A DNA stretch of 39,703 nt from Actinomycetales bacterium (GTDB lineage Bacteria > Actinomycetota > Actinomycetes > Nanopelagicales > Nanopelagicaceae), in assembly GCA_018969355.1 (NCBI GenBank), contig JAGWYO010000014.1:1-39703 (forward strand). The letters are read 5' to 3'. Below are positions 1 to 10,613 of the stretch, piece by piece; the stretch's first letter is position 1; every line of letters begins with the position of its first letter. The notes below the pieces were generated by a model. The model did no database searches. It worked only from the letters and a program-made list of their open reading frames with translations, and was not told the origin of the DNA. The translations under genes and the position numbers were made by a program.

Positions 1-392
1 ACGCGGCACTTCATTGGAAGTTTGTGAATCGCAAGACGCATCGCTTCGTGAGCGATTTCTTCGGTTACACCTGAAATTTCAAACATGATGCGACCTGGCT
101 TCACGTTTGCTACCCACCACTCTGGTGAACCTTTACCAGAACCCATACGAGTTTCAGCAGGCTTCTTTGTCAGTGGACGATCTGGATAAATATTGATCCA
201 CACCTTTCCACCACGCTTGATGTAACGAGTCATTGCAATACGCGCAGATTCGATCTGGCGGTTTGTTATGTATGCAGGCTCTAGTGCTTGCAAACCATAA
301 TCGCCGAATGCAACTGCTGTTCCGCCCTTTGCTGCACCACTACGAGATGGGTGGTGCTGCTTACGGTGCTTAACACGACGTGGAATTAACAT
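1..392 (-). CDS. rplP: 50S ribosomal protein L16 (partial, C-terminus cut by window edge)
   Basis: L16 sits in the large subunit near the peptidyl-transferase centre and the A-site tRNA elbow. The reverse strand reads [14 protein letters not shown] from an ATG at 390-392, followed by the family signature [21 protein letters not shown] and a GGKVWINI stretch. About 130 codons are present; the family is usually near 138, so only a few C-terminal residues are missing. The ATG shares its A with the rpsC stop (TAATG at 390-394), so translation is probably coupled. It is a distal gene of the S10 operon. Confidence 0.96.
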   Translation of the reverse strand, partial: MLIPRRVKHRKQHHPSRSGAAKGGTAVAFGDYGLQALEPAYITNRQIESARIAMTRYIKRGGKVWINIYPDRPLTKKPAETRMGSGKGSPEWWVANVKPGRIMFEISGVTEEIAHEAMRLAIHKLPMKCR

Positions 393-1165
393 TAGTTCCC
401 AGCTCCTTCCGCAGTTGCAGTTGGTTGAGTGTGTGAAACAGTTACTTCACCGCGAGGTGCACGTGGAGAACGTGGTCCGCGACGCTCTGGCTTTGGTGCG
501 CGTGCTTCTGCAAGAGCAGTTGCTGCACGCTCTGCACGTGAACCAATAATTTCGCCCTTGTAGATCCATACCTTTACACCCAAGCGACCGAAGGTTGTAT
601 GGGCCTCATAGAAGCCATAATCAATATCGGCACGCAGTGTGTGCAATGGAACGCGACCTTCGCGATAGAACTCAGAACGTGACATTTCAGCCCCACCTAG
701 ACGACCACCGCACTGAACACGAATGCCCTGTGCGCCAGATTTCATCGCGGTCTGCATGGACTTCTTCATTGCGCGACGGAAAGAGACACGTGCAGCAAGC
801 TGCTCAGCAATTCCCTGTGCAACAAGTTGTGCATCGATTTCTGGATTCTTCACTTCAAGAATATTGAGCTGAACTTGCTTGCCTGTTAGCTTCTCTAGAC
901 GCTGACGCAAGATGTCTGCTTCTTGACCACGACGGCCAATAACAATTCCTGGACGAGCAGTAAAGAGATCGATACGGACACGATCGCGTGTGCGCTCGAT
1001 TTCAATTCGAGATACACCAGCGCGCTCCATACCTTTTTGCATCAAGCGACGGATTTCGACATCTTCCTTGACGTAATCCTTGTACAACTTGTCTGCATAC
1101 CAACGTGACTTAAATTCAGTTGTAATGCCGAGACGGAAGCCGTGTGGGTTTACTTTTTGACCCAT
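392..1165 (-). CDS. rpsC: 30S ribosomal protein S3
   Basis: S3 is part of the mRNA entry channel of the small subunit. The product of 257 residues starts [14 protein letters not shown], which is diagnostic of S3. It has the KH domain with [11 protein letters not shown] around residues 78-88 and a C-terminal S3 domain with [11 protein letters not shown]. The tail after about residue 215 is rich in Ala, Pro and Arg, as in other actinobacteria. The start ATG overlaps the rplV stop and its own stop overlaps the rplP start, both as TAATG, so it is translationally coupled on both sides. Confidence 0.98.
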   Translation of the reverse strand: MGQKVNPHGFRLGITTEFKSRWYADKLYKDYVKEDVEIRRLMQKGMERAGVSRIEIERTRDRVRIDLFTARPGIVIGRRGQEADILRQRLEKLTGKQVQLNILEVKNPEIDAQLVAQGIAEQLAARVSFRRAMKKSMQTAMKSGAQGIRVQCGGRLGGAEMSRSEFYREGRVPLHTLRADIDYGFYEAHTTFGRLGVKVWIYKGEIIGSRAERAATALAEARAPKPERRGPRSPRAPRGEVTVSHTQPTATAEGAGN

Positions 1166-1584
1166 TACTTGGTCGCTCCCTTCTGAGTTGTCTTCTTTGA
1201 GTTACGAACCTTAGAAGCAGCCTTTACATCGCTGACTGCAACGGAGATGTGTGATGAACGCTTCAAGATACGGAAACCGCGACCTTGTGCACGAGGGCGA
1301 AAACGCTTCATTGTGCGACCCTCATCAACGAGAGCTTCAACAACCCATAGCTCTGAGGCATCACGAATAGCTGGGTTCTGCGCTTTAGCATTAGCAACTG
1401 CAGAGTTAAGAAGTGTGAACACATCAGAACCAGCTGATTGTGGAGCAAACTTCAATACAGAGAGAGCTTCATCTGCGCGCATTCCACGGACTAAGTCGAC
1501 AACGCGACGAGCCTTCTGTGGTGTGTGTCGAATGTCGCGCAAAATTGCGCGAGCAATCAAAGGAGTATGAGTTGTATTAGGCAA
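1165..1584 (-). CDS. rplV: 50S ribosomal protein L22, TTG start
   Basis: L22 lines the peptide exit tunnel. The reading frame is open much further upstream, but that part is antisense-like sequence lying over rpsS. The conserved protein begins [28 protein letters not shown]. The only sensible initiator is the TTG at 1582-1584, with a GGAGAG Shine-Dalgarno sequence a few bases upstream, giving about 139 residues. This start overlaps the end of rpsS by 8 bases. The core motif [17 protein letters not shown] and the C-terminal [18 protein letters not shown] loop are intact. Family identity is certain; the TTG start is inferred from the SD and the homologous N-terminus. Confidence 0.95.
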   Translation of the reverse strand: MPNTTHTPLIARAILRDIRHTPQKARRVVDLVRGMRADEALSVLKFAPQSAGSDVFTLLNSAVANAKAQNPAIRDASELWVVEALVDEGRTMKRFRPRAQGRGFRILKRSSHISVAVSDVKAASKVRNSKKTTQKGATK

Positions 1585-1861
1585 GTTTTGCTCTCCGATC
1601 TTCGCCCTTGATGTGACCGCGGAAGGTACGAGTTGGTGAGAACTCACCAAGCTTGTGTCCGACCATCGCATCAGTAATGAAAACTGGGATGTGTTTGCGT
1701 CCGTCATGGACTGCAATGGTGTGACCAATCATCGAAGGAACGATCATTGAGCGGCGTGACCAGGTCTTGATTACGTTCTTTGTATTGGCATCGTTTTGTG
1801 CATCTACCTTCTTTTGTAGATGTCCATCAACGAATGGACCCTTCTTGAGACTTCTTGGCAT
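1577..1861 (-). CDS. rpsS: 30S ribosomal protein S19
   Basis: S19 binds the head of 16S rRNA next to S13. The 94-residue product starts [15 protein letters not shown] and contains the signature [29 protein letters not shown] and [13 protein letters not shown], all standard. Length is normal for the family. It lies 12 bases downstream of rplB, and its last bases overlap the TTG start of rplV. It is an ordinary S10-operon member with nothing unusual. Confidence 0.98.
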   Translation of the reverse strand: MPRSLKKGPFVDGHLQKKVDAQNDANTKNVIKTWSRRSMIVPSMIGHTIAVHDGRKHIPVFITDAMVGHKLGEFSPTRTFRGHIKGEDRRAKLA

Positions 1862-1873
1862 GAGGGCTCCTAC

Positions 1874-2707
1874 CTACCGCTTCTTATTCGACTTGCGACG
1901 ACGGATGATCATTGAATCTGATGCTTTCTTCTTACGTGTGCGGCTTTCAGGCTGACCCCATGGAGTCACTGGGTGACGTCCACCAGAAGTCTTACCTTCA
2001 CCACCACCGTGTGGGTGATCTACTGGGTTCATAACAACACCGCGAACAGATGGGCGCTTGCCCTTCCAACGCATACGGCCTGCTTTTCCGTAGTTAATGT
2101 TTGCCTGTTCTGCGTTTCCAACTTCACCAACAGTTGCGCGGCAACGAACATCAACGTTACGAATTTCACCAGAAGGCATACGAAGTTGCGCAGTTGCACC
2201 TTCTTTAGCAACAAGCTGAACTGATGCACCAGCTGAACGAGCAATCTTTGCTCCTCCACCTGGACGAAGTTCAATTGCGTGAACTGTTGTACCGACTGGA
2301 ATATTGCGAAGTGGCAGGTTATTTCCTGGCTTGATATCTGCCTTTGGACCGTTTTCAACGGTTGCACCCTGCTCTAATTTATTAGGAGCGATGATGTAAC
2401 GCTTTTCTCCATCTGCATAATGCAGCAGAGCGATACGTGCTGTGCGGTTTGGGTCGTACTCAATGTGAGCAACCTTTGCTGGCACACCATCTTTATCGTT
2501 GCGGACAAAGTCAATCAAACGGTAAGCACGCTTGTGACCGCCACCTTGGTGACGAACAGTGATGCGACCTGCATTGTTACGACCACCCTTTGAGTGGATT
2601 GGACGTACCAAAGATTTTTCTGGAGTGGAGCGTGTGATTTCAGCGAAATCTGGAACGCTCGCGCCGCGCTGACCCGGGGTCGTTGGCTTTAATTTACGAA
2701 GTGCCAT
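1874..2707 (-). CDS. rplB: 50S ribosomal protein L2
   Basis: L2 is a primary 23S rRNA-binding protein needed for subunit association and peptidyl transferase activity. The 277-residue product has [15 protein letters not shown] at the N-terminus, the SH3-like/OB region with [13 protein letters not shown], and the conserved C-terminal motif [17 protein letters not shown] holding the functionally important His. The basic tail [11 protein letters not shown] is typical. It lies 33 bases after rplW in the S10 operon. Confidence 0.98.
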   Translation of the reverse strand: MALRKLKPTTPGQRGASVPDFAEITRSTPEKSLVRPIHSKGGRNNAGRITVRHQGGGHKRAYRLIDFVRNDKDGVPAKVAHIEYDPNRTARIALLHYADGEKRYIIAPNKLEQGATVENGPKADIKPGNNLPLRNIPVGTTVHAIELRPGGGAKIARSAGASVQLVAKEGATAQLRMPSGEIRNVDVRCRATVGEVGNAEQANINYGKAGRMRWKGKRPSVRGVVMNPVDHPHGGGEGKTSGGRHPVTPWGQPESRTRKKKASDSMIIRRRKSNKKR

Positions 2708-2740
2708 GATGATCCTTTTCTCTTTAAAGTCCGCTTTCCC

Positions 2741-3034
2741 TTAGGAAACCGGTCCCCCGAAGATGTCGATACGGTCGCCAGCTGCTACCTGCACAATTGC
2801 GCGCTTTGTGTCTTTACGCTTTCCATCACCGAAACGGGTCTTCTTATTTTTACCCTGACGGTTCATGGTGTTAACGCTAAGCACCTTTACACCAAAGACT
2901 TTTTCAACAGCGATCTTGATCTCTGTCTTATTTGCATCTGGTGAAACAATAAATGTGTACTTATTCTCATCCAGCAATCCGTAGCTCTTTTCAGAGACAA
3001 CAGGTGCTACTAGTACATCGCGGTAATCTTTCAT
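2741..3034 (-). CDS. rplW: 50S ribosomal protein L23
   Basis: L23 sits at the exit of the peptide tunnel, where trigger factor and SRP dock. The 97-residue product has the family core [21 protein letters not shown] and [21 protein letters not shown]. The start ATG overlaps the rplD stop by four bases (ATGA at 3031-3034), which indicates coupled translation. Length is normal. Confidence 0.97.
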   Translation of the reverse strand: MKDYRDVLVAPVVSEKSYGLLDENKYTFIVSPDANKTEIKIAVEKVFGVKVLSVNTMNRQGKNKKTRFGDGKRKDTKRAIVQVAAGDRIDIFGGPVS

Positions 3035-3696
3035 GCGTTGACCTCGCTCTCACGTGCAACAGCCTTTGCCACCTTACGTGGGCCAGCCAGGAAATCCTTG
3101 ATCGCGTTTTCAGAGAAGACAATGTCATCACTTTTTAGGATGTCATAGGCGTTCAACTGATCTGGAACCAGAAGATGTAGATCATCTGCGTTACGAAGTG
3201 AGCGCCAAGCAACATCCTCAGTACGTGAGACAACTACAAGAAGATTCTTGCGCTGTGAGAACTGACGAACAGCTGCAATTGCTGCCTTAGTTGAAGGAGC
3301 TGCAGAGATTGAATCCAGCACGTGAATACGATCATTGCGCTGGCGATCAGAGAGAACTCCGCGCAAAGCTGCAGCAATCATTTTCTTAGGTGTGCGTTGG
3401 AAATATGTGCGTGGGCGAACAGCATGAGCAGCTCCACCACCGCGTTGCAAGGGAGCACGAACAGAGCCCTGACGAGCACGTCCAGTTCCCTTCTGCTTGA
3501 AAGGCTTTTTACCTGAACCAGATGTTTCACCACGGTTCTTAGCCTTTTGAGTACCTTGACGTGAAGCAGCTAATTGCGCTGTTACGACTTGGTGAATCAG
3601 TGGAACGTTTGTCTGTGCGTCGAAGATCTCAGCAGGTAAATCTACAGATCCAACCTTTTTGCCTTCGGTGTTTTTTACTTCAAGAGTAAGCGCCAT
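3031..3696 (-). CDS. rplD: 50S ribosomal protein L4
   Basis: L4 binds 23S rRNA domain I and has an extended loop reaching the exit tunnel. In some bacteria it also represses the S10 operon. The 221-residue product shows the loop with [29 protein letters not shown] around residues 60-90, then the globular C-terminal Rossmann-like half. It begins 2 bases after the rplC stop and overlaps rplW by 4 bases. No L4-type leader could be identified upstream of rpsJ by eye. Confidence 0.97.
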   Translation of the reverse strand: MALTLEVKNTEGKKVGSVDLPAEIFDAQTNVPLIHQVVTAQLAASRQGTQKAKNRGETSGSGKKPFKQKGTGRARQGSVRAPLQRGGGAAHAVRPRTYFQRTPKKMIAAALRGVLSDRQRNDRIHVLDSISAAPSTKAAIAAVRQFSQRKNLLVVVSRTEDVAWRSLRNADDLHLLVPDQLNAYDILKSDDIVFSENAIKDFLAGPRKVAKAVARESEVNA

Positions 3697-3698
3697 GA

Positions 3699-4391
3699 TT
3701 ATGCACCAGCCTTTGCAGTCTCATACACCGCATGCTTTGCAGCAGAGCGGATGAACACTAGTTGTCCGTCAGGACCAGGAACTGATCCCTTAATAAGAAG
3801 GAGGTTGCGCTCTGCATCAACAGAGTGCACAACAAGGTTTTGAGTTGTAACGCGAACGCCACCCATAACTCCTGACATACGCATTCCCTTGAAAACGCGA
3901 CCTGGTGTTGAACATGCACCGATTGAACCTGGCATACGGTGCTTACGATCTACACCGTGAGATGAACCAAGACCACCAAAACCATGGCGCTTCATCACAC
4001 CAGCAGTTCCTTTACCTGTGCTTGTTCCAGTTGCATCAACTAATTCACCAGCTGCAAATACTGTGGCACCTAGTTCTTGTCCAACTGAATATGAAGTTGT
4101 ATCAAGGGTACGAAGTTCTGCAACGGAGCGACGTGGGGTCACGCCAGCTTTAGCGAAGTGGCCAGCAAGTGGCTTTGTAATCTTCTTTGGGTCGATTGCG
4201 CCAAATGCGATTTGAACAGCTGAGTAACCATCTTTCTCAGGTGTTCGAATCTGTGTAACGACGCATGGACCAGCTTCAACAACGGTTACAGGAACCATCT
4301 TGTTGTTAGCATCAAAAACCTGTGTCATTCCAAGTTTCTTACCGAGGACGCCCTTGATGGACGAGCCAGCGCCTTGAGTTGTATATGTCAT
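3699..4391 (-). CDS. rplC: 50S ribosomal protein L3
   Basis: L3 is an early assembly protein of the large subunit near the A-site. The 230-residue product carries [18 protein letters not shown] at residues 14-31 and the central signature [47 protein letters not shown]. The first 13 residues ([13 protein letters not shown]) are a short extra N-terminus compared with many homologues. A GGA-containing SD lies about 10 bases upstream of this ATG. It follows rpsJ by 17 bases. Confidence 0.97.
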   Translation of the reverse strand: MTYTTQGAGSSIKGVLGKKLGMTQVFDANNKMVPVTVVEAGPCVVTQIRTPEKDGYSAVQIAFGAIDPKKITKPLAGHFAKAGVTPRRSVAELRTLDTTSYSVGQELGATVFAAGELVDATGTSTGKGTAGVMKRHGFGGLGSSHGVDRKHRMPGSIGACSTPGRVFKGMRMSGVMGGVRVTTQNLVVHSVDAERNLLLIKGSVPGPDGQLVFIRSAAKHAVYETAKAGA

Positions 4392-4408
4392 CTACTGTCG
4401 TCCTTTCC

Positions 4409-4717
4409 TTAGAGCTTTATCTCGATGTCGACGCCTGCAGGCAGATCAAGACGCATCAATGAATCAACAGTCTTAGGTGTTGGGTCGATGATGTCGATTA
4501 AGCGCTTGTGTGTGCGCATCTCGAAATGTTCGCGGCTGTCCTTATATTTATGAGGAGAGCGAATAACACAGTACGTGTTCTTCTCTGTTGGTAGCGGCAC
4601 TGGACCTGCGACCGTTGCACCAGTGCGCTCAACTGTTTCAACGATTTTCTTCGCTGAAGAGTCAATCACCTCATGGTCATAGGCCTTGAGTCGAATGCGG
4701 ATCTTTTGTCCCGCCAT
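4409..4717 (-). CDS. rpsJ: 30S ribosomal protein S10
   Basis: S10 is a small-subunit head protein that also acts as NusE in antitermination with NusB and NusG. The 102-residue protein starts [19 protein letters not shown] and contains [19 protein letters not shown] and [13 protein letters not shown]. The frame is open 20 codons further upstream, but the ATG at 4715-4717 is preceded by a strong GGAGAAC ribosome-binding site and matches the family start. It is the first gene of the S10 operon, separated from tuf by 111 bases with a GC hairpin. Confidence 0.97.
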   Translation of the reverse strand: MAGQKIRIRLKAYDHEVIDSSAKKIVETVERTGATVAGPVPLPTEKNTYCVIRSPHKYKDSREHFEMRTHKRLIDIIDPTPKTVDSLMRLDLPAGVDIEIKL

Positions 4718-4776
4718 GTCGTTCTCCTTCGTTTTAATTCTTCGTTTACATGTAGTTATCAAGCTTTTGTTTGTCA

Positions 4777-4800
4777 CCCGGCGGCTTTTACACCGCCGGG
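4777..4800 (-). promoter_or_regulatory. GC-rich stem-loop between tuf and rpsJ
   Basis: A perfect 8-bp inverted repeat CCCGGCGG / CCGCCGGG surrounds an 8-base loop. On the minus strand it lies downstream of tuf and upstream of rpsJ. It is not followed by a run of T in either direction, so it is not a classic intrinsic terminator. It could be an mRNA-processing or 3'-end stabilising hairpin for tuf, or part of the S10 leader. No convincing promoter could be read between it and rpsJ. Confidence 0.5.
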
Positions 4801-4828
4801 CTCAAACATTTACATCTTTACTGCTCTT

Positions 4829-6022
4829 TTACTTCTTAATCTTTGTAACGCGACCTGCACCTACTGTGCGGCCACCTTCGCGGATTGCAAAGCGAAGTCC
4901 TTCTTCCATAGCAATTGGCTGAATCAGTGTTACTGACATTTCAGTGTTATCGCCAGGCATAACCATTTCGGTACCTGCTGGAAGAGTTACAACACCAGTC
5001 ACGTCAGTTGTACGGAAGTAGAACTGTGGACGGTAGTTGTTGAAGAATGGTGTGTGACGTCCGCCTTCATCCTTAGAAAGGATGTATGCAGATGCATCAA
5101 ACTCTGTGTGAGGTGTGATTGATCCTGGCTTGCAAACAACCTGTCCACGCTCAACATCTTCACGCTTGAGACCACGAAGAAGTAGTCCAACGTTCTCGCC
5201 TGCTTGACCTTCATCGAGCAACTTACGGAACATTTCAACGCCTGTAACAGTTGTCTTCTGTGCATCGGTACGGATACCAACGATTTCAACTTCTTCGTTG
5301 ACCTTCACGATGCCGCGCTCAATACGCCCAGTGATAACTGTTCCACGACCTGTGATTGTGAAAACATCTTCAACTGGCATAAGGAATGGCTTATCAACTT
5401 CACGTGCTGGCTGTGGGATAAATGAATCCACTGCATCCATGAGTTCGATGATCTTCTCGCCCCAAGCAGCGTCTCCTTCGAGAGCCTTAAGTGCTGAGAT
5501 GCGAACGATTGGAGTGTCATCTCCTGGGAACTCGTACTTAGATAGAAGTTCACGAACTTCCATTTCAACGAGTTCAAGAATTTCTTCATCATCGACCATG
5601 TCTGACTTATTAAGTGCAACAACAATTGATGGAACGCCTACCTGACGAGCAAGGAGAACGTGCTCCTTTGTCTGTGGCATTGGACCGTCAGTAGCTGCTA
5701 CGACGAGGATTGCTCCATCCATCTGTGCAGCTCCAGTGATCATGTTCTTGATGTAGTCAGCGTGGCCTGGGCAGTCAACGTGCGCGTAGTGACGCTTCTC
5801 TGTCTGGTACTCAATGTGAGCGATAGAGATTGTAATTCCGCGTTGACGCTCTTCTGGTGCCTTATCGATATCAGAGAAAGCTGTTGCTGCGTTAAGAGTT
5901 GGGTACTTGTCATGCAACACCTTGGAAATTGCCGCAGTAAGAGTTGTCTTACCGTGGTCAATGTGACCGATGGTGCCGATGTTTACGTGCGGCTTTGTGC
6001 GCTCAAACTTGGCTTTTGCCAT
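4829..6022 (-). CDS. tuf: Elongation factor Tu
   Basis: EF-Tu delivers aminoacyl-tRNA to the ribosome as a GTP complex. The 397-residue protein has the G motifs GHIDHGKTT (P-loop, near residue 19), DCPGHADY (G3) and NKSD (G4), then beta-barrel domains 2 and 3 ending [11 protein letters not shown]. Length is normal for actinobacteria. It lies 59 bases downstream of fusA with the usual str-operon order. No kirromycin-type or other unusual substitutions were evident by eye. Confidence 0.99.
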   Translation of the reverse strand: MAKAKFERTKPHVNIGTIGHIDHGKTTLTAAISKVLHDKYPTLNAATAFSDIDKAPEERQRGITISIAHIEYQTEKRHYAHVDCPGHADYIKNMITGAAQMDGAILVVAATDGPMPQTKEHVLLARQVGVPSIVVALNKSDMVDDEEILELVEMEVRELLSKYEFPGDDTPIVRISALKALEGDAAWGEKIIELMDAVDSFIPQPAREVDKPFLMPVEDVFTITGRGTVITGRIERGIVKVNEEVEIVGIRTDAQKTTVTGVEMFRKLLDEGQAGENVGLLLRGLKREDVERGQVVCKPGSITPHTEFDASAYILSKDEGGRHTPFFNNYRPQFYFRTTDVTGVVTLPAGTEMVMPGDNTEMSVTLIQPIAMEEGLRFAIREGGRTVGAGRVTKIKK

Positions 6023-6081
6023 TTCGTTTCCTCTTTCGTTTTCTAGTGCTTAGTTATTAGGGGTTGTGCTTTTTATTAGGG

Positions 6082-8187
6082 TTATTCGCCACGAACTTTT
6101 GCAATAATTTCCTTCGCTACGTTGCCAGGTACTTCGGCATACGAATCGAATTCCATTGAATAGCTCGCGCGACCTTGAGTTCTAGAGCGAAGATCTCCGA
6201 CATAGCCGAACATCTCTGACAATGGAACTAGCGCCCTAACAACGCGGGCACCTGACCGCTCATCCATGGCCTGGATTTGGCCACGACGACTGTTGAGATC
6301 GCCGATGACATCACCCATGAAGTCTTCAGGGGTAACAACTTCGACTCTCATCACTGGTTCTAGAATCGCAGGATCAGCAAGTTTTGCTGCTTCCTTAAAC
6401 GCTGCTAGTCCAGCAATCTTGAAAGCAAGCTCCGATGAGTCAACATCGTGATACGCGCCATCAAGAAGAGTTACTCGTACATCTGTAATTGGGTAGCCAG
6501 CTAGTGGACCAGCAGTCATACCTTCCTTACACCCTGCATCAACTGAAGGGATGTACTCCTTGGGAACACGTCCTCCAGTGACCTTATTGACAAATTCATA
6601 TCCACTTTCAACTTCACCCGTTGGAAGTGGCTCAACGGAAATTTGAATCTTTGCAAACTGTCCAGAACCACCAGTCTGCTTCTTATGTGTGTAATCGTGA
6701 CGGGCAACGGCCTTGCGCAATGTTTCGCGATAGGCAACTTGTGGCTTACCAACATTTGCTTCAACCTTGAATTCACGGCGCATACGGTCAACAAGGATTT
6801 CAAGGTGAAGTTCACCCATACCCGCAATGATTGTCTGGCCAGTTTCTTCATCAGTATTAACGTGGAAAGTGGGATCTTCTTCGGAAAGACGTTGAATAGC
6901 AATGCCAAGTTTTTCTTGGTCACCCTTTGTCTTTGGTTCGATAGCAACAGAGATAACTGGATCTGGAAAGTCCATTGATTCAAGGATTACTGGCTTAGCT
7001 GGATCGCAGAGAGTTTCACCTGTTGTTGTGTCTTTTAGACCCATAACAGCAACGATCATTCCTGCACCAACGTTGTCACGCTCTTCGCGCTTGTTGGCAT
7101 GCATCTGGTAGATCTTTCCGATGCGCTCTTTGCGATCCTTATTTGAGTTAAGGATTGTTGAGCCAGTTTGTAGAACACCTGAATACACCCGGATAAATGT
7201 GAGCTTTCCTAAGTGTGGGTCAGTCATAATCTTGAAGGCAAGGGCGGCAAATGGCTCCTTATTCTCAGGGTGGCGGATAACCTCAATGGATGCGTCGTTC
7301 ATATTTGTACCGACGATTGATTCAACATCGAGTGGGCTTGGCAGGTAGCGAACTACAGCATCAAGCATTGGCTGAACACCCTTATTCTTGAAAGCTGAAC
7401 CAGTAAGAACAGGTGTGAGCTTTGCAGCAAGAGTTGCACGGCGAATACCAGCGATTATTTCAGATTCTGAAAGTTCAGCACCTTCTAGGTATTTCTCCAT
7501 AACAATGTCATCATTTTCAGCAAGAGTTTCAATCATGTCGTGACGAGCTTGCTTGCACTTATCGGCCATGTCAGCTGGAATCTCTTCAACTGCATAATCT
7601 TCGCCCTTTTGTGTTTCTCCACGCCATGTCAGCGCCTTCATTGCAATGAGGTCAACTACTCCTAGGAAATCTGATTCGTTACCGATGGGAAGTTGGAGAA
7701 CAAGTGCCACAGCATTCAAACGATCTTTGATCATGCCTACGCACTTATCAAATGAAGCACCAGTGCGGTCTAGCTTGTTAATAAAACAAATGCGAGGTAC
7801 TGAATAACGATCTGCTTGACGCCACACTGTTTCGGATTGTGGTTCAACACCTGCAACGCCATCAAATACTGCAACGGCGCCATCTAGAACACGAAGGGAG
7901 CGCTCAACTTCAACTGTGAAGTCCACGTGACCTGGTGTGTCAATAATGTTGATCAAATGCTTATCCCACATACAAGTAGTGGCCGCAGAGGTAATAGTGA
8001 TACCGCGCTCTTGCTCCTGCTCCATCCAGTCCATCGTTGCTGCACCTTCGTGCACTTCACCGATCTTGTAGTTAATTCCTGTGTAGAAAAGGATGCGCTC
8101 AGTAGTCGTGGTTTTGCCCGCGTCGATGTGAGCCATGATTCCGATATTGCGAACCGTAGCTAGATCGATGTTCTCTACTGCTGACAC
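6082..8187 (-). CDS. fusA: Elongation factor G
   Basis: EF-G catalyses ribosomal translocation and, with RRF, ribosome recycling. The 701-residue protein has [15 protein letters not shown] (P-loop), the switch-II motif DTPGHVDF and NKLDRTG, followed by domains II-V. Domain IV includes the YRETLRKAV and [12 protein letters not shown] regions. It is full length. It lies between rpsG (48-base gap) and tuf (59-base gap), the standard str operon. Only one fusA-like gene occurs in this window. Confidence 0.99.
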   Translation of the reverse strand: MSAVENIDLATVRNIGIMAHIDAGKTTTTERILFYTGINYKIGEVHEGAATMDWMEQEQERGITITSAATTCMWDKHLINIIDTPGHVDFTVEVERSLRVLDGAVAVFDGVAGVEPQSETVWRQADRYSVPRICFINKLDRTGASFDKCVGMIKDRLNAVALVLQLPIGNESDFLGVVDLIAMKALTWRGETQKGEDYAVEEIPADMADKCKQARHDMIETLAENDDIVMEKYLEGAELSESEIIAGIRRATLAAKLTPVLTGSAFKNKGVQPMLDAVVRYLPSPLDVESIVGTNMNDASIEVIRHPENKEPFAALAFKIMTDPHLGKLTFIRVYSGVLQTGSTILNSNKDRKERIGKIYQMHANKREERDNVGAGMIVAVMGLKDTTTGETLCDPAKPVILESMDFPDPVISVAIEPKTKGDQEKLGIAIQRLSEEDPTFHVNTDEETGQTIIAGMGELHLEILVDRMRREFKVEANVGKPQVAYRETLRKAVARHDYTHKKQTGGSGQFAKIQISVEPLPTGEVESGYEFVNKVTGGRVPKEYIPSVDAGCKEGMTAGPLAGYPITDVRVTLLDGAYHDVDSSELAFKIAGLAAFKEAAKLADPAILEPVMRVEVVTPEDFMGDVIGDLNSRRGQIQAMDERSGARVVRALVPLSEMFGYVGDLRSRTQGRASYSMEFDSYAEVPGNVAKEIIAKVRGE

Positions 8188-8235
8188 TTATATTCCTCTT
8201 CTCGTCGTTTCTATATTCTTCGGGTTAGTCAGTAT

Positions 8236-8706
8236 TTACCAGCGATAGTGAGCAAAAGCCTTGTTAGCTTCAGCCATCTTGTGAGTATCTTCGCGACGCT
8301 TCACAGCAGCACCAAGGCCATTGCTTGCATCGATTAATTCATTAGTTAGACGCTCTGCCATTGACTTTTCACGACGTGAACGTGAGTAGTCGATTAACCA
8401 GCGAAGTGCCAAAGTTGTTGAACGGCCTGCTTTGACTTCAACAGGTACCTGGTATGTAGCACCACCAACACGGCGTGAACGTACCTCAACAGCTGGCTTG
8501 ATATTTTCTAGTGCGCGCTTCAAAGTAATAAGTGGATCTACTTCAGTCTTCTTGCGGCAACCTTCAAGTGCATCGTAAACAATTGACTCAGCTGTTGAAC
8601 GCTTACCGTTTAGTAATACACGGTTAATGAGCGCAGTAACAATTGGTGAGTTGTAAACAGGATCTGAAACAACTGGAGACTTAACTACCGGACCTTTACG
8701 TGGCAT
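8236..8706 (-). CDS. rpsG: 30S ribosomal protein S7
   Basis: S7 nucleates assembly of the small-subunit head and contacts E-site tRNA. The 156-residue product starts MPRKGPV and has the family pattern [55 protein letters not shown] and the C-terminal [14 protein letters not shown]. Its ATG shares a base with the rpsL stop (TAATG at 8704-8708), so S7 translation is probably coupled to S12. Confidence 0.98.
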   Translation of the reverse strand: MPRKGPVVKSPVVSDPVYNSPIVTALINRVLLNGKRSTAESIVYDALEGCRKKTEVDPLITLKRALENIKPAVEVRSRRVGGATYQVPVEVKAGRSTTLALRWLIDYSRSRREKSMAERLTNELIDASNGLGAAVKRREDTHKMAEANKAFAHYRW

Positions 8707-9086
8707 TAGCTAGCCTTCTTCTCTCTCTTAGTACCGTAGCGGGAACGTGATTGCTTACGGTTCTTAACACCTTGTGTATCAAGGGAGCCGCGAATGATCT
8801 TGTAACGAACACCTGGTAGATCTTTTACACGACCACCGCGAACAAGAACAATGGAGTGCTCTTGTAAGTTATGACCTTCACCAGGAATGTATGCAGTGAC
8901 TTCCATGCCACTAGTAAGGCGAACACGTGCAACTTTGCGCAGTGCAGAGTTTGGTTTCTTAGGGGTTGTTGTATAAACGCGTGTACAAACACCGCGTCGT
9001 TGTGGTGAACCCTTAAGTGCAGGCGTGCTTGTCTTCGTGGACTTTTCTGCACGACCACGACGAACTAGCTGTTGAATTGTTGGCAC
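8706..9086 (-). CDS. rpsL: 30S ribosomal protein S12
   Basis: S12 is part of the decoding centre. The 126-residue protein starts [12 protein letters not shown] and has [19 protein letters not shown] and [15 protein letters not shown]. Both lysines that are the classic streptomycin-resistance sites (Lys42/43 in TPKKPNS and Lys87/88 in GRVKDLPGV) are wild type. It is the first gene of the str operon. Its 285-base upstream region holds alternative leader hairpins and the divergent start of the Ste24-like gene. Confidence 0.98.
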   Translation of the reverse strand: MPTIQQLVRRGRAEKSTKTSTPALKGSPQRRGVCTRVYTTTPKKPNSALRKVARVRLTSGMEVTAYIPGEGHNLQEHSIVLVRGGRVKDLPGVRYKIIRGSLDTQGVKNRKQSRSRYGTKREKKAS

Positions 9087-9135
9087 TTCATCTCCATTTC
9101 TAACTTCGTTACTGATCTTTATTCACGCTCAATTG

Positions 9136-9165
9136 CCGACCCACGCGGTCGGGTGTGTTGCACCC
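9136..9165 (-). promoter_or_regulatory. rpsL leader with two mutually exclusive hairpins
   Basis: Two short inverted repeats overlap. The first has arms CCGACC at 9136-9141 and GGTCGG at 9147-9152. The second has arms GGGTG at 9151-9155 and CACCC at 9161-9165. They share bases 9151-9152, so they cannot form together. They lie in the 5' leader of the rpsL-rpsG-fusA-tuf mRNA, about 50-80 bases before the start codon, on the minus strand. This arrangement would suit leader-based autoregulation, but I know of no named motif that it matches. Confidence 0.35.
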
Positions 9166-9358
9166 GCTTGGCATAGATGGTGTAAAAAGTTTTTCAACTT
9201 ATTTACAGCACAAGCAACAAAGCTCTACAAAAGAGCAGACGCGAAGGGTAACCCAGCCGGCTTATGCCAGGCAAATCGCCCCTTTTACTCCTGCAAGCCC
9301 GTAGTTTGTGGCCACAAGCCTTATTTTTCACAGTCGGGCGTGTCGCTTAAAAATCCCC

Positions 9359-9364
9359 CATAAT
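9359..9364 (+). promoter_or_regulatory. Candidate -10 element for leaderless transcription of the Ste24-like gene
   Basis: CATAAT ends 7 bases before the ATG at 9372 and no Shine-Dalgarno sequence is present. In actinobacteria a -10 box at this distance typically gives a leaderless mRNA that starts on the ATG itself. No good -35 was seen. The call rests on spacing only. Confidence 0.35.
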
Positions 9365-9371
9365 CACGGCC

Positions 9372-10613
9372 ATGAGCACATCAGATCTACTCCTTCTGGG
9401 AATTGTCCTCTTTGTCCTCATTGATTTCAGCGCAGGAATGCTCATCAACTACCTCAATGAGCGCTCAAAGAATCAGCCCTTGAGCGCTGAGGGCGCCCAG
9501 ATCTTCAACCCCGAGGAATATGCCAAATCCATGGCCTATGGCAGCGCCAAATACCGCTTTGAAATGCTCACCACCCTCATCAGCACAGTTGTAATCCTGG
9601 CCGCCATCATTGTGGGCGCTTTTGCCTGGCTCGATGCCCAGCTGCGCGAACGTCTCGGCAATGACCTGCTCATTACCGTGGTTTTTATAGGGATTTTAAT
9701 CCTCATCTCAACTATCGCAAATCTGCCCGCAGGCTATTACTCAACTTTTGTGATTGAAGAAAAATTTGGTTTCAATAAATCAACTAAGAAGCTGTTTTTC
9801 CAAGATGCCATAAAGCAATTAGTTATCTCCTTAGCACTTGGATTAATCCTTCTCTATGCAGTCGCCTGGATCTATCAAGAACTACAGAGCCAGTTCTGGA
9901 TTATCGCGTGGGCACTCTTTGCTGCCTTCTCACTTTTCATGTTTATCTTTGGTACTCGCATCTTCTTACCAATGTTTAATAAATTAAAGCCGTTGCCTGA
10001 AGGTGAACTGCGAACTGCAGTTGAGGATTACTGCCAGAAGCAAGGCTTCCCACTTTCTAAGCTCTATGAGATGGATGCATCAAAGCGCTCTACTAAACTC
10101 AATGCATTCTTTTCTGGAATGGGCAAAGTTAAAATCATTGGTCTTTATGACACCTTGATTGAAAAACTTACAACAGAGGAAACAGTTGCCGTGCTTGCTC
10201 ACGAGGTAGGTCACTACAAGCGCAAGCATGTTTACACCATGTTTGCTTTTAGCAATCTACAAAGCCTCATCATCTTCTCTCTTATGGGTTGGCTACTCGG
10301 TAATCCCAATCTTTCTAAGGCCCTTGGCTCAGATACTCCAAGTTTTCATTTATCTATGCTGGCCTTCTTCTTACTCTTTAGCCCTGTTTCAACCCTGCTG
10401 GGCTTGATTAATAACTCATTCTCACGTCGCAATGAATATCAAGCAGATCAGTATTCAATCGACACATATCCAGGTGCCAGAGAGCATATGTATAACGCCC
10501 TTGTGAAACTATCTCGTGAATCACTCTCTAACTTAAGCCCACACCCGGTGTATGTAGCGGTGCATTATTCACATCCACCCATCCTTGATCGATTGGCTCA
10601 CCTGCACAAATAA
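9372..10613 (+). CDS. Ste24-like M48 family membrane zinc metalloprotease
   Basis: This is predicted to be a membrane-embedded zinc endopeptidase of family M48, close to the CAAX prenyl protease Ste24. The 413-residue protein has an N-terminal CAAX_prtease-type membrane domain with about five hydrophobic segments in residues 1-215. The conserved stretch EEKFGFNKSTKKLFFQD precedes the catalytic HEVGH (His277, Glu278, His281). The third zinc ligand Glu355 sits in NEYQAD. Bacteria mostly lack prenylated CAAX proteins, so the role is probably membrane-protein quality control rather than CAAX processing (inference). It runs opposite to its neighbours and its stop abuts the stop of the convergent FMN-binding protein with no gap. 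It appears intact and functional. Confidence 0.9.
   Translation: MSTSDLLLLGIVLFVLIDFSAGMLINYLNERSKNQPLSAEGAQIFNPEEYAKSMAYGSAKYRFEMLTTLISTVVILAAIIVGAFAWLDAQLRERLGNDLLITVVFIGILILISTIANLPAGYYSTFVIEEKFGFNKSTKKLFFQDAIKQLVISLALGLILLYAVAWIYQELQSQFWIIAWALFAAFSLFMFIFGTRIFLPMFNKLKPLPEGELRTAVEDYCQKQGFPLSKLYEMDASKRSTKLNAFFSGMGKVKIIGLYDTLIEKLTTEETVAVLAHEVGHYKRKHVYTMFAFSNLQSLIIFSLMGWLLGNPNLSKALGSDTPSFHLSMLAFFLLFSPVSTLLGLINNSFSRRNEYQADQYSIDTYPGAREHMYNALVKLSRESLSNLSPHPVYVAVHYSHPPILDRLAHLHK

Noticed and set aside
1585-1728. A 48-codon N-terminal extension in frame with rplV
   Set aside because: It lies over rpsS in another frame and has no L22 similarity; the TTG at 1582-1584 with GGAGAG fits the known N-terminus.
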